Below are positions 1-10,412 of a stretch of DNA of 64,000 bases, piece by piece (within the stretch, counting starts at the first letter, position 1; each line of letters starts with the position of its first letter). The notes below the pieces were generated by a model, which made no database searches, was not told the DNA's origin, and worked only from the letters and a program-made list of their open reading frames with translations. A program made the position numbers and the translations under genes. Source of the DNA: Laguncularia racemosa (Eukaryota > Streptophyta > Magnoliopsida > Myrtales > Combretaceae). The stretch lies in contig JBBMOL010000038.1 of the NCBI GenBank assembly GCA_037954665.1, positions 992,001 to 1,056,000 of the forward strand. Reading direction: 5' to 3'.

Positions 1-235
1 AAAACGTGGCCTGCGGAGAAGCGTCACGTTTGTCGGTAAGTGCAAAGAATGTCAAAAAGGTGACATCCACCGACACCTCGAATGGTGTCGGCCTGATCTC
101 AGAGAGAAGACTGCATGCCACTTTCTCTAGAGGTGTAGCCTCCCATGGTCCTGTTACTCAAAATGTGAACAACATATGGAGTCCCTACGTGGCTCCAAGA
201 GAGCCATATTGAAAAACGTGGTGTTTCTCCAATTT
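1..235. other. Unidentified GC-richer edge fragment
   Basis: The first 235 bases are clearly less AT-rich than the following 3 kb and hold a 68-codon open frame on the plus strand (6-212). No motif, signal peptide or start context supports a gene, and it is cut by the window edge. Base composition changes sharply after about 235. It may be the end of a repeat or a decayed exon; I do not recognise it. Confidence 0.25.
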
Positions 236-3200
236 GTTTCAATTTTTAATTATCCCTTCATCACGAGACTTTATCTATACTCTATAAACAATTTCAACAA
301 TAATTATTGCACTTCAATTGCAAAACGATGAGAAGATATGAACATTGAAAATTGCAAAGAGCAAAAAGCTTTTAGAAACCTTTTGCAAATTTTGTTTTGA
401 AATGTTCCTCTATAAGGTTTGAGATTAAATTTGCTACTTCAACAAAGATATATGTTAATATATGAACCAATCGAATTAACCAATTTTAAAAGGGATTAAT
501 TGTACTTTCACCTTTCACTTTTTTATGTGCTTGTATTTTCATTTTAGCAATCTCTATACCTATATATTACTTCATTATGTATATGTAGTTATGCCATGAA
601 AAAAAAAAAAGAGAGATTGAAGGAAAAAACAAAAAATCAAAAAGACATATTAGATTTAAACCTTAATTTTTGAATAAAAATGCATCTTTTATTTCTGTCA
701 ATCAAGAATCCTAACCCTAAATCAAAAGATGGATTTTAGATTTAAGATTAGTCTATAAATTTTATTGAGAATTTTGGTTTGTCTAACCACCATATGCAAC
801 TTGGTCTGTTATATGCTTTGTGTGGCATGTTCAACAACCATGATTGATCAATGCCATTACAGTATCAATAGCCTTCAATAAGTGATAACTTATAATCAAA
901 ACCTTAGGTTCTATGTTTATTATTAAGAGTAAGGAAGTTTCTATCTCGTAGAACTTTCTATTGGCATTTATTATAATTATAATTTTAGAATGTAATCTCA
1001 TGAATGAAGATGACTAATAGCTTTTAACCAAAAATCACAGTGTTATCTTCTACCATTATTTATTGCTAAAAGTTATTAAAAATGTGCAATGATTTGAAGT
1101 CATTATGATAATTGCAAAGATATCAAAAATAAATTAAGAACTCAATGTTAATTCAATTTAGTTCACATTTTATATCATAAAGAAGTTTAACCAACTACTA
1201 AGTTAGGGATATAATTGAATTAGTTGAAGATGGTTTCTTAAAGCCTAACTCTTATAATATATTTTAAAACTCATTCAGACTTGCAAAGTATTTTAACATG
1301 TATCTAAAGCCCAACTAGCATTGTATGATGTTTTATATCCATTTAAACTTGATAGGTAAGCAAATTTTTCACTTCAAGTTTCCTTGAGCTCTAGTAGATT
1401 TGATCTCTTTAGCAAAACACACCAAATTGTTTGTATATATGTTCGATGATTTCCTACAATATTTAATTTACAAACATTGAAGTGGTTTCTCTTTTATCAA
1501 AAATTTACTAGTGAATGGATCATTATAGCAAGTTAGAGCAAGATAATTGCATATGCAGGGATATAATTGTGTTAATATGAGCCACACTTTATGTAATAAG
1601 AGATGAGTATTGTAACTTAAAATGACATGTCAAGTATGATGACATCAGGAGGGGCTAGAAGGAGAAGCAAGCAATTTCAGCAAGCCCATATACCAATATA
1701 GCAATTGGAGAAACTTGAACATTTTAGTTTTATAGTATTTAATTTTAAGAATAGTAGCAACTTGAATACAAGAAATTCCAATATATTTATCTTAGATTTG
1801 ATCTCTAAAATCTGAAACCCTTTGCCCCTTGAAAAAAGATGTAGGTAATATTTATAGAGTTTAATAATTAATAGTCACCATCTTATTATATTGCATGAAT
1901 AGTCAAACGACAAGATTAATAAGGTTTTAAATGCTATGGTGGGTTTCTTCCAGAGATATGTGTAAACTGAATAGTAGTTTTATTTTTTATTTTTTATTTT
2001 TTGCCACCACTCAATAGCCTTTCAAGGGACCTAAAATGTAGATAAACGTAGCGAGAAATGGTAACACTATATAAGCAAATTTTAATGGACTTTATTCTGA
2101 TGTTACTAATCCAAAACTTCCAAATCATATGGACCTAATTATTTGGATAATATCATTAATCCAAATAACTCCAAATCATTATTGGGTTTATCTAAGTTTA
2201 ATATGCTTGCATTTTGAGTCCTTTATAATAGTTAAGTATTTGGTAGGAACGTGCCGGAATGCATCTAAAAACAGAATTAAGGATAACATCTTAAAACTGA
2301 ACTCTATCTATTACTCTTTTACTAAATAAGATGAACTTATATATGAACGCGATAGCTTTAAGACGAAGGTACCAAAATAAAAAAACAAATGTTCGTTTCG
2401 ATCTCCCCCTCTACATCAGGAAATTGATAGGAGTACCTCAAAAAGGTGTAGAGGAATGGCACTGCATGGTGCATTCATACTAATATAAAGATTATCATTT
2501 CCTTCTTCTTTTTTCCCTTATGCATTGGATTCAACGTTTTATCGGATAATAAAATGTTTTCTCAAACTTCACTTGAATCATGTAGGGTACTAAATTTTTT
2601 TTCGAAATACTTCTTAACTGATATGGAATAATACTTTAACGAGTTATTTTATCAAATTTAGTCAAATCAAGGACTATCTATGATTTGTGGGATGTCGCGC
2701 ATGACTAGCCATGGCTGTGGCATATTGATTGATTTGTGGTGTGTTTATCTTAGCTGGATGTGGTTCATAAGTGGAGGAGGAAATCATTACCTAAACTTTT
2801 GATGAATTTTTTATTTTACATCAAAAATTTAAAAATATTAAATCTCATATTCAATAAACTTTTATTTATTAAAATTATTACTTTATAATGTGGACGAGTT
2901 AGAATTATAAGTCATGAAACAATATAAACATCAAAAGTATCAAAAGCATTGGAATCAGAAGCATATGAATAGATGAATAGAATTAGAAGTCAAGAACCAA
3001 AAATCATTTGGAAACAGTGGTAAAACAAGTTTTAAACAAGTCAAAAGCTATTAAAAACCATCATAAAGAGTAAAAAACTACTAAAGATGCTTAGTTTCGA
3101 AGTTCAACTTAGAAGGCCCATAACTTTTTCTTATAAAAAGTTATAAAGCTCATAATATATCAATGAAAATTGATTTGAGTCACTTTAAGTTGAAAAAGAC

Positions 3201-3564
3201 AATTATACCATTTGAGTCTAATTCTGATGTCAAATTTGCACATTTTTGTTGTATACCAAGGTCAATAAATATTATCTAGATTATGAAAGTTTATTTTGAT
3301 TTATTTAGTTTCCTATTATATTTTTATTGGGTTTCCTTATCAAATCTAGGAATTCTAACTTATAAATACATGATAGGTAGTGTAATTAAGGATTATTTTC
3401 TTCAATTAACATCAATAATATGAATTAAATTTCACTCTTATACTTGTGTTATCACTTTACGCTACATCACCTTACCTTCAATTGGTAACACTTGTACTCT
3501 TAGACAAATCAATGTTTGTCACATCATTTTTCCAAATAAGAAGAGCGATAGTAGATTCATTTAC
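236..3564. other. Gene-free AT-rich intergenic sequence
   Basis: No frame longer than 66 codons and no domain-like translation is visible on either strand. The stretch holds A and T tracts (for example near 600 and 1985) and no structure I could resolve into a named element. Confidence 0.6.
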
Positions 3565-3567
3565 TAA

Positions 3568-4101
3568 AGGCACATTTACTTCGTTGAATGAAATAAAGTT
3601 ATAATGAATAACTATTACTAGAGAATGGAATAGAGTTGTAATAAAGGATGAATTATTATTACATTGTTTACTTAGATGTAATGAATAGAGTTATAATAAG
3701 GGTTAGGTGGTTTGATAGGTTTGGCTTTAGGCGTGGTGGTGGCGTGTTGTTGTTAGTGGTGGTGGGTTTGGTGGGCTTGAGTGATTGGGTGGGTTTGGTG
3801 GTAAGCTCATGTGGTAGGTTTGGGTGGATTCAATGGGTTAGGTGGTGGGCTTGATGGGTTTAGGTTTAGGCGTGGTGGTGGTGGTGTTGGTGATGGGTTC
3901 GATGGTAGGTGGGTGGTAGGTTCGGCTTGGTTCTTCTACTAAATTTCAATTCTTATTTTCAATTAAGGAATTGCAATTGAGGAATTGTAATTCTTTATAT
4001 AATTGCAATTAAGGATAAAAATTGAAGTAAACGTCGTAATGACAATTCCATAAAGAATAAAAAAGAAATGGAATACCTATTCCCCCCAAGTAAACGTGGT
4101 T
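3568..4101. mobile_element. Tourist-like MITE candidate with G-rich core
   Basis: The ends are imperfect inverted repeats: the left end reads AGGCACATTTACTT and the reverse complement of the right end reads AACCACGTTTACTT. Both sides are flanked by TAA (3565-3567 and 4102-4104), matching the 3-bp target duplication of PIF/Harbinger MITEs. The arms are AT-rich. The middle (about 3700-3930) is a GGT/GGGTT-rich minisatellite on the plus strand. There is no coding capacity; the 68-codon frame at 3648-3854 is a product of the G-rich repeat. Family assignment is inferred from the target duplication and structure. Confidence 0.5.
3700..3930 (+). repeat. GGTGGT/GGGTTT-type G-rich minisatellite
   Basis: Dense irregular repeats of GGTGGT, GGGTTTGGTGG and TTAGGCGTGGTGG lie on the plus strand with almost no C. 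Many closely spaced GG and GGG runs make G-quadruplex formation plausible. It sits in the centre of the MITE candidate. Confidence 0.6.
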
Positions 4102-4266
4102 TAAAAGTTTATTTGGGTATGATATGTAGTAACTCTAAATTTCCACATAGGTTTGGTCACTTTATACAAATCATTTGCAACATGTTGATTGACCTTGTGT
4201 TTAGACAACAAACTTCAATCTATCTATCAATGATTGTATACAATTAGAGGTTTATTGTTTTCTTTG

Positions 4267-4610
4267 GAAAAAATATAAATAAATGGATCAATATTTAGGA
4301 ATAAGTTCAAATAAAGAATCGAACTTTTAATTGGTTAAAATAGAGGATTGGTATTATGTTAAGTGACTAAAATATAAATCAAAATTTTAAGTTATTAAAA
4401 TAAACAATTAATATTGATTGATTTATTTAGATATAGTATCTTGTCATTATTCTATATAAGTGTCACGTCAATTAAATTAATGGTGTTATAATAATGTTAT
4501 AAATAAATTTTTTATTTAAACTATTTGATATGATACCAATTTTTTATTTCAATCATTTAAAAGTTTTAATCTATCTACTTGAATTTGACTATAATCATTA
4601 ATCCATCACA
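4267..4610. repeat. Degenerate palindromic MITE, related to 57836-58190
   Basis: The left part (GGATCAATATTTAGGAATAA then GTTCAAATAAA) closely resembles the left terminus of the MITE at 57836. The far end (about 4560-4605) resembles that terminus in inverted, more decayed form. Between them are similar phrases about TTAAAATAGAGGAT and ATAATGTTATAAATA. Exact ends and target duplication could not be fixed. No coding. Confidence 0.45.
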
Positions 4611-6300
4611 CGTTAACTTTCTATTATTTTCTTTGTTTGCAATGTTGGATCGTGTCCTCTTTCCGAGTCGTGGTGTCTTTTATCATATGATGACCTAGTA
4701 AGTGTTTCCTATCCATGTCGTTAAAATATGCGTATAAACGATGTTTGGATCCAGAAATTCAATACCTCAAAACCTCCACTGATGTAAGTGGGGCGAAATT
4801 AAAATGCCTTCCACTAATGTAGAGATAACGCTTGGTTACTTTTCTTATTTATTTTTTTTATTTTATAATTTGGAGCAGGTAGTATTTTCGGATAATCTGT
4901 TCCTTAAGCAAATCCCAAAACTTTAATACTAGAAGAAAAAAAAAAAAAGAAGAAGTAATTTCTGGATTCGAATTTGCATATCCTCAATTATTAGTTGCCC
5001 ACTGTATAAAGGAGTGGTTGGTCAAACCTCCAATAGAAAAAGAGTTCTACGAAGTAATCCTTTTTTTTTTTTTCTTTGTTTGGATGCTGTTTAATGATGG
5101 GAAGGTTTCATTTATTTACTTTTTAAGGAATCAGTTCGCATTATAGCAGCACAGATGAAATTAAAGCAGTAGGTCCAATTAATGAAATTAGCGAGTGGTT
5201 TAGGTCATCCAATGAATAATTCAATAATTCATGCTGTGTTTTATTAATTTGAGGTACTAGGACTTTATTATATTTAATCTGATGCATGTCTTTCATCCGA
5301 CGTATTCAAAGCAATCAAAATCAATCGACGGCCGCATTTATATCTTCTCTTCAACAAACAGCTGCTTAACGTGTTTACGTGTTTATTTATCGAACTTTTT
5401 CCAGCTGCTGTACGCGTATCCAACCAAACCTAATTAATTTCGTAGATCATTCATCTTTCGGCTTTATTAGAGAGAGTCACCAGCCGCCCATGCAGTGTAG
5501 TCCATGGGGTTGTGTATGTACAACAGTTGTGTAATTGTCGCGTTTATGACAACGCTGTTGATGGCATCGGTTTGTTGTAAATAATAAATAATCGTAAGTT
5601 GGAAGACAGAAGTCCACCTATTGTATTGGTCCTCTTATATCAGTGTGCTTTTTGTGTTGAGAATTTAGGATAAATTTACCTCAATTCTGAAACACTAACT
5701 TCACGCTATACTCTTTGATAATTTCTGAACTTTTTCACAAGTTGTGGGTCAACTACAGAAGACTTGATAGGATAAGGATTTTGGTACTGTTACTCCATCC
5801 AAAAAGTTAGGGTAGAATATTAAAACCCCTCAAGTCGCTTGTGAGACATGTTAGATAGGCTTCGAGATAAACATTTATAGAGGGTTGGATTTGCTTTATA
5901 TTAATTTGTCCAAATTAACTTAATCAAATTTATAAGAAGTATCCTTTTTAGATACTTAAATTTCTTTTTTTATTTTCCCCATTTTTTTAATCATATTTGA
6001 AGTGGGGAATTATGCAGTTTATATAGACAAAATTAAAATGGCTAGTAAGAAGCTTATATTTGTAAAAAGGCCTTTTGAATCAGAATTATAAATTTCGTAT
6101 TTTATATTGATCCAAGGCATGAGTAGATAGGATTAGAGGCTATAATATCTAAAACAAACATAATATTCCAATGGGTCTCTAGAAGACACTAGATTATATT
6201 TATATATTATGTATTGTGTATTGAATCCAATTATTAGGAATACGGATTAGAACAAAAAGCGGAAGTCTGAAGACGAAGGCCCTTCCCAACGTACGACCTA
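4611..6300. other. Intergenic region upstream of the EXORDIUM-like gene
   Basis: No convincing coding sequence. It contains poly-T and poly-A tracts (about 4935 and 5062) and AT-rich spacer. The proximal part is the likely promoter of the gene at 6625, but I could not assign specific operator motifs with confidence. Confidence 0.5.
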
Positions 6301-6489
6301 CTCTTGATCCGGCGGGCATGGAAACCCAATTGCCCTTTAAAAAAAATAAAAAATAAAAATGACCCACATCCCAACAACCCCTTTGACCCGTCAAAACCGT
6401 CAACCATTCCACGCGGCTTCCTATCACTTTACATTCTCCTCCTAGTCCTCCCCTTCTCCAGCTGTACCACAAAACCCAGCCCCCCCACA

Positions 6490-6496
6490 TATAAAT
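6490..6496 (+). promoter_or_regulatory. TATA box of the EXORDIUM-like gene
   Basis: TATAAAT lies 129 bp before the ATG at 6625, after a C-rich stretch. This spacing leaves room for a 5' leader of about 100 nt, which is CA/CT-rich (6500-6620) as in highly expressed plant genes. Confidence 0.6.
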
Positions 6497-6624
6497 TCAA
6501 CCCTCCACTCTCATTTCCCAATCACCACTCACCACTCACTTACCTCAGTTTCCAAACCCCTCTCTTGTTTCACACACACAGCTACTTTACTTCCACTTTG
6601 AACACGTTTTGGTGTTTCTTCAAT

Positions 6625-7557
6625 ATGGCTACGTTTTTGCATAGAGTTTCAGTTCTGGCTTTCTTGTTCTTGTTCTGTTGTTACATGCCCATTTCATGTC
6701 ACGCCACGACTAGGAAACTCGCTGCCCTTGCTAAGGAGCAGCCCCTTGTACTCAAGTACCATAACGGTCCTCTTCTTAAAGGGAATGTATCTCTCAACAT
6801 ATTATGGTACGGGAATTTCACTTTCGCCCAGCGTGCCATCATCCTTGATTTCATCAGCTCTCTCTCCTCCAATAAAGCAGGATCGCCGTCCGTCGCCACG
6901 TGGTGGCGAACCACCGAGTACTACAGGGGTGGTCCCGCCAACCTCGTCATAGGAAACCAAATCCTCGACGAGAGGTACTCTCTCGGGAAGTTACTCAAAA
7001 GCCCTCAGCTTGTAACTCTGGGCTCCAAAGTTGGTATGGGTAAAATGGGTAGTAACGCGATCCAGCTCGTCTTGACTGCTGCGGACGTGGCGGTCGATGG
7101 TTTCTGCATGAGCAGGTGCGGGACGCATGGCTCGAGCGGGTCAGGGCCGAGACGCGTCGCCTACGCGTGGGTAGGGAACTCCGCGAGCCAGTGCCCAGGC
7201 CAATGCGCGTGGCCTTTCCACCAGCCAATCTATGGGCCCCAGACCCCGCCGTTAGTTGCTCCTAACGGAGACGTCGGTATTGACGGGATGATTATCAACA
7301 TAGCCACGGTTTTGGCGGGAACCGTGACGAATCCGTTTGAGAACGGGTATTTCCAGGGATCAGCCGACGCGCCTCTCGAGGCAGTGAGCGCGTGCACCGG
7401 TATCTTTGGAAAAGGTGCCTACCCAGGATATCCGGGCGCCGTCTTGGAGGATAAAACGACGGGAGCTAGCTATAATGCGCTCGGGGAGAAAGGGCGTAAG
7501 TATCTGTTACCGGCCATGTGGGACCCAAAGACTTCCACGTGCAAGACGCTTGTGTAA
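6625..7557 (+). CDS. EXORDIUM/PHI-1-like secreted protein
   Basis: A 310-residue intronless reading frame of the EXORDIUM / phosphate-induced protein 1 family, extracellular apoplastic proteins linked in Arabidopsis to brassinosteroid-promoted growth and carbon status. Residues 1-27 form a typical signal peptide (hydrophobic LAFLFLFCCY core). The mature protein shows the family landmarks: LKYHNGPLLKG at 43-53, IDGMI at 219-223, GTVTNPFENGYFQG at 232-245 and a C-terminal GRKYLLPAMWDP block. Six cysteines after the signal peptide (161, 165, 190, 194, 257, 306) suit disulfide bonding in the wall. N-glycosylation sequons are at 54 and 64. The family is usually about 310-320 residues, so it is full length. 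The frame stays open upstream to 6304, but the TATA box lies inside that extension and the signal peptide begins at 6625. It has no stops or frameshifts and looks functional. Confidence 0.95.
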   Translation: MATFLHRVSVLAFLFLFCCYMPISCHATTRKLAALAKEQPLVLKYHNGPLLKGNVSLNILWYGNFTFAQRAIILDFISSLSSNKAGSPSVATWWRTTEYYRGGPANLVIGNQILDERYSLGKLLKSPQLVTLGSKVGMGKMGSNAIQLVLTAADVAVDGFCMSRCGTHGSSGSGPRRVAYAWVGNSASQCPGQCAWPFHQPIYGPQTPPLVAPNGDVGIDGMIINIATVLAGTVTNPFENGYFQGSADAPLEAVSACTGIFGKGAYPGYPGAVLEDKTTGASYNALGEKGRKYLLPAMWDPKTSTCKTLV

Positions 7558-7725
7558 TGGGGAAACTCTATAAATCAGTGAATCGATTTAAGTGTAGTCT
7601 GGAAGTTGTAAAGATACACAGAAAGATAAAGGAAGCCTGCAAATGTTAGGGGTTTTGTTTTAAAGTATAGTCTGGTATTCTTGTTTCAATGGTGAAATTA
7701 TTATGTTAAATTTTTAATACAAAGC

Positions 7726-7731
7726 AATAAA
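7726..7731 (+). terminator. Polyadenylation signal AATAAA
   Basis: AATAAA occurs 169 bp after the stop of the EXORDIUM-like gene, in a T-rich 3' region. Its position suits a plant near-upstream polyadenylation element; the exact cleavage site is unknown. Confidence 0.45.
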
Positions 7732-7759
7732 TTCCTAGTCTATGAAAAAGAAGGAACGT

Positions 7760-8097
7760 GTTTTGTCTAAAAGTTCTTTTTTTTTTTTTTTTGTTTTAAA
7801 GTAACGATGCAATCTTTTCAATTTCAGTAACCAATGTGTAAAATAAATAGCATAGATGTCCAAAGTGAAAAGGAGGAAAAGTATAGTCTTTGCAAGTGTA
7901 ACTTACCCTTTGCGAGACTTTCTCGTTTGAGGCTGCTGGTGGATGTTATACATACCTTTTATCTGGAGAATTAATTAATAATTATATAAATTTATATTTG
8001 AGATTATTTGAATAAAAAATATACTTTTAATGCAGAAATCTTAGATTAGATACCACGACCACTCTAACGTAACTATTCTCTACCTATTCATTTAACT
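7760..8097. other. Spacer between the EXORDIUM-like gene and a retroelement
   Basis: AT-rich spacer with a T tract near 7780. No gene or repeat recognised. Confidence 0.5.
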
Positions 8098-8102
8098 CTT
8101 TT

Positions 8103-8617
8103 TGACGCAACGAGGAAAGCGTAAACCCGATACCAATTCTAGGATTGAAAACTCTAGAATAAACAAAGAAGAATAAGAGTTTATTCTTCGATAAATTTCG
8201 ATTACGCACAATCGAAAATACAGAGAAACTCGTCTCTAAAAAGTATGTATTGAATATTGAATAAAACGTTCACCCTAAAATGATCTAATAACTATTTATA
8301 CTCCTCAGGAAAAACACGTAAAAAGGAAATAAATATGTACATGTGGAAATAAATATAAGTATACACATTTGTCATCCATGTACACGGCCGTGTTACAGGC
8401 CATATAAGCTTCTGAGAATATTTCTGACATAATACACGGTCGTGTCCCCTGGCCGTGTATGGAGACCGTACATGTTTCTGGGAGAGATCCTGATGTAACA
8501 CACGGCCGTGCCTCCTGGCCGTGTATGAGGCCGTGTACGTTTTTGGGAATTATCCTGGTATATCACGCGGCCGTGTATCCTGGCCGTGTATGTTTCTAGC
8601 CTACGATGTCCGCATCA
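8103..8617 (-). repeat. 3' LTR of the compact element
   Basis: 515 bp, pairs with 9890-10407. In the sense (minus) direction a TATAAATA box lies at 8293-8300, and an array of CACGGCCGTG palindromes and GGCCGTGTA half-sites lies at 8381-8593, just upstream of that TATA box. The first three sense bases, TGA, double as the stop codon of the interior reading frame. Confidence 0.9.
8381..8593 (-). promoter_or_regulatory. CACGGCCGTG palindrome array in U3
   Basis: Perfect CACGGCCGTG copies are at 8383-8392 and 8501-8510, with near-perfect ones around 8432 and 8567 and half-sites GGCCGTGTA between. They recur in loose units of about 65 bp, separated by a TTCTGGGA-type spacer. The array ends about 90 bp upstream of the LTR TATA box in the sense direction, as expected for transcription-factor sites. 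Confidence 0.65.
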
Positions 8618-9856
8618 TTCTCTTCCACCTGCAAAGAACTCGACCCAAGTTCTCTTCTTGTGAATATGCTTTCCATGCCGTTCCCTCTCTTTGAATCGTC
8701 TTGATTTATCCCATTTATCTCGTCGCTTGATCTTGAGTCGCACTACATCATCTACCATACCCAGAGTAACACTTGTCATTGAATTTTCTATTAAATTTAT
8801 TTGTGCACAATCCGGAGGGATTTGAGTGTTAATGGGAGAATCACCTTCTATGTTGATAGGAAGCAATAGAACAGTTGCACTTATTACCTCTAGCACTTCC
8901 TCTGGGTTGGAATATAAGTTTTTGGGCAAAGCAGTAAACTCTACATCCTTAATCTCCTTAGTTGGTGCAATGAATCTGCTCAGAGTATCTCTAGTCTTCG
9001 ACTCTTCAGTAACCATCATCACCTGCTCATCATTCAACAACGGCTCCTCCACAATAGCTTCCTCACCAACACAATTTTTATAGGCTTCAACTGCTTTTCC
9101 ACTGCCCCCACCATCATCAATCAAAGTACTATGATTGTTAAGGGTTGAGTTTTCCTCTTGTTCAACCCTCTCCTCCTTAAACACCTTTGGAATTAAGTTT
9201 ACTAGCTTAGGTGTTTGTGGAATTTTCTAAGGAAGGGTTTGCTCGTAATCAAGGGGAAAGAACTTTCGTTCTAGCAAGTATTGCATCATAAACCAAGTCC
9301 TCACTGGATCTTTACCCTCAAAGCGTCTTACTCCCCGAAGTTGTTCCCACCAATACAATGCATCACCCTACAAACGACTCTCCACTAACTCTATCTTCAT
9401 TCCCTCTGAAATCCTCATATGGTTAAAGAATCTTTCAATGTCCTCAACCCAAACCCAAAACTCATTCAGACTTCCAGTACCATCGAACTCAGATACAACA
9501 TATTTAAATTGAGAAAAGATTTCATCTTTATACCTATAATTACATCTGTTGTACCATCTTATGCTACCATGGCCTCTTCTCCTAGCCAGATCTTTAAGAA
9601 TCCCATCTTCATCATCCGTATCATAAGTAACAGATCTGTTCCTTGGATCGCCTTCCGATCGTCTCCAATAAACCTGCCCGCTACTGTTAGTATTGGATCG
9701 ATAAGTCAGGGTTTCACGATGCTGTTCCTTTCGTTGGATTTTTTGACCCATGGTCTCCTCTATCGCCCTTCGTCTTGGTTACCCGTAACGTAGGACTTCC
9801 GCACCCCGATCTAGGTCGAGAACACGACTGCTATCAACACCGTCGTTAGCCGACAT
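8615..9856 (-). pseudogene. Partial gag with unidentified C-terminal tail
   Basis: One reading frame runs from an ATG at 9856 to a TGA at 8615-8617, interrupted by three stops (near 9790, at 9368-9370 and near 9227). The N-terminal half is gag: a charged start, then a capsid-type region with the WWEQL motif and a following DYEQ motif. The zinc knuckle, protease, RT and integrase are absent. The last 189 residues (8615-9184) form an uninterrupted, strongly charged tail ending in a basic RRDKWDKSRRFKERERHGKH block that I do not recognise. The terminal stop is supplied by the first bases of the LTR. Confidence 0.7.
8618..8630 (-). other. Polypurine tract of the compact element
   Basis: In the sense direction AGGTGGAAGAGAA directly precedes the 3' LTR, the expected site for plus-strand priming. 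Confidence 0.65.
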
Positions 9857-9875
9857 CTCTACAGGAAATTGCCTT

Positions 9876-9887
9876 GCTCTGATACCA
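9876..9887 (-). other. Primer-binding site, initiator tRNA-Met
   Basis: In the sense direction TGGTATCAGAGC starts 2 nt after the 5' LTR, the standard complement of the 3' end of plant initiator tRNA-Met. Confidence 0.9.
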
Positions 9888-9889
9888 AT

Positions 9890-10407
9890 TGACGCAGCGA
9901 GGAAAGCGTAAACCCGAGACCAATTCTAAGATTGGAACTCTAGAATAAACAAAGAAGAATCAGAGTTTATTCTTCGATAAATTTCGATTACGCACAATCG
10001 AAAATACAGAGAAACTCGTCTCTAAAAAGTATGTATTGAATATTGAATAAAACGTTCACCCTAAAATGACCTAATAAATATTTATACTCCTCAGGAAAAA
10101 CACGTAAAAAGGAAATAAATATGTACACATGGAAATAAATATAAGTATACACGTCCGTCATCTGGCATGTACACGGCCGTGCCTACAGGCCGTGTAAGCT
10201 TCTGGGAATATTTCTGACATAATACACGGTCGTATCCCCTGGCCGTATATGGAGACAGTGCATGTTTCTGGGAGAGATCTTGATGTAACATACGGCCGTG
10301 CCTCATGGTCGTGTATAAGGCCGTGTACGTTTTTTGGAATTATCCTGATATATCACACGGCCATGTATCCTGGCCATGTATGTTTCTGGCCTACAATGTC
10401 CGCATCA
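9890..10407 (-). repeat. 5' LTR of the compact element
   Basis: 518 bp, begins TGACGCAGCG and ends GTCCGCATCA on the plus strand. It carries the same TATA box (10079-10086) and the palindrome array, with CACGGCCGTG exact at 10172-10181 and several copies mutated by C-to-T type changes. Confidence 0.9.
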
Positions 10408-10412
10408 CTTTT

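Larger units (their letters stand above)
8103..10407 (-). mobile_element. Compact non-autonomous Ty3/gypsy (CRM-like) element
   Basis: A complete 2.3-kb LTR element on the minus strand. Two LTRs of 515 and 518 bp differ by only a few percent and end in TG..CA. The 5-bp target duplication CTTTT is present on both sides (8098-8102 and 10408-10412). A primer-binding site matching initiator tRNA-Met adjoins the 5' LTR, and a purine tract adjoins the 3' LTR. The 1.27-kb interior holds only part of gag and an unidentified tail, so movement needed proteins supplied in trans. The CRM-like label is inferred from LTR organisation shared with the elements at 36366 and 61659. Confidence 0.9.

Noticed and set aside
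3648..3854. Gly/Val-rich small protein
   Set aside because: Caused by the G-rich minisatellite in the MITE.
6304..6624. N-terminal extension of the EXORDIUM-like frame by 107 codons
   Set aside because: The TATA box lies inside it and a signal peptide begins at the internal Met at 6625, so the extension is promoter and leader.
8381..8593. CRISPR-like array
   Set aside because: Repeats are palindromic and irregularly spaced within a plant LTR; no cas genes, and the organism is a eukaryote.
9419..9793. 124-codon plus-strand frame
   Set aside because: Antisense to the gag fragment of the compact element.
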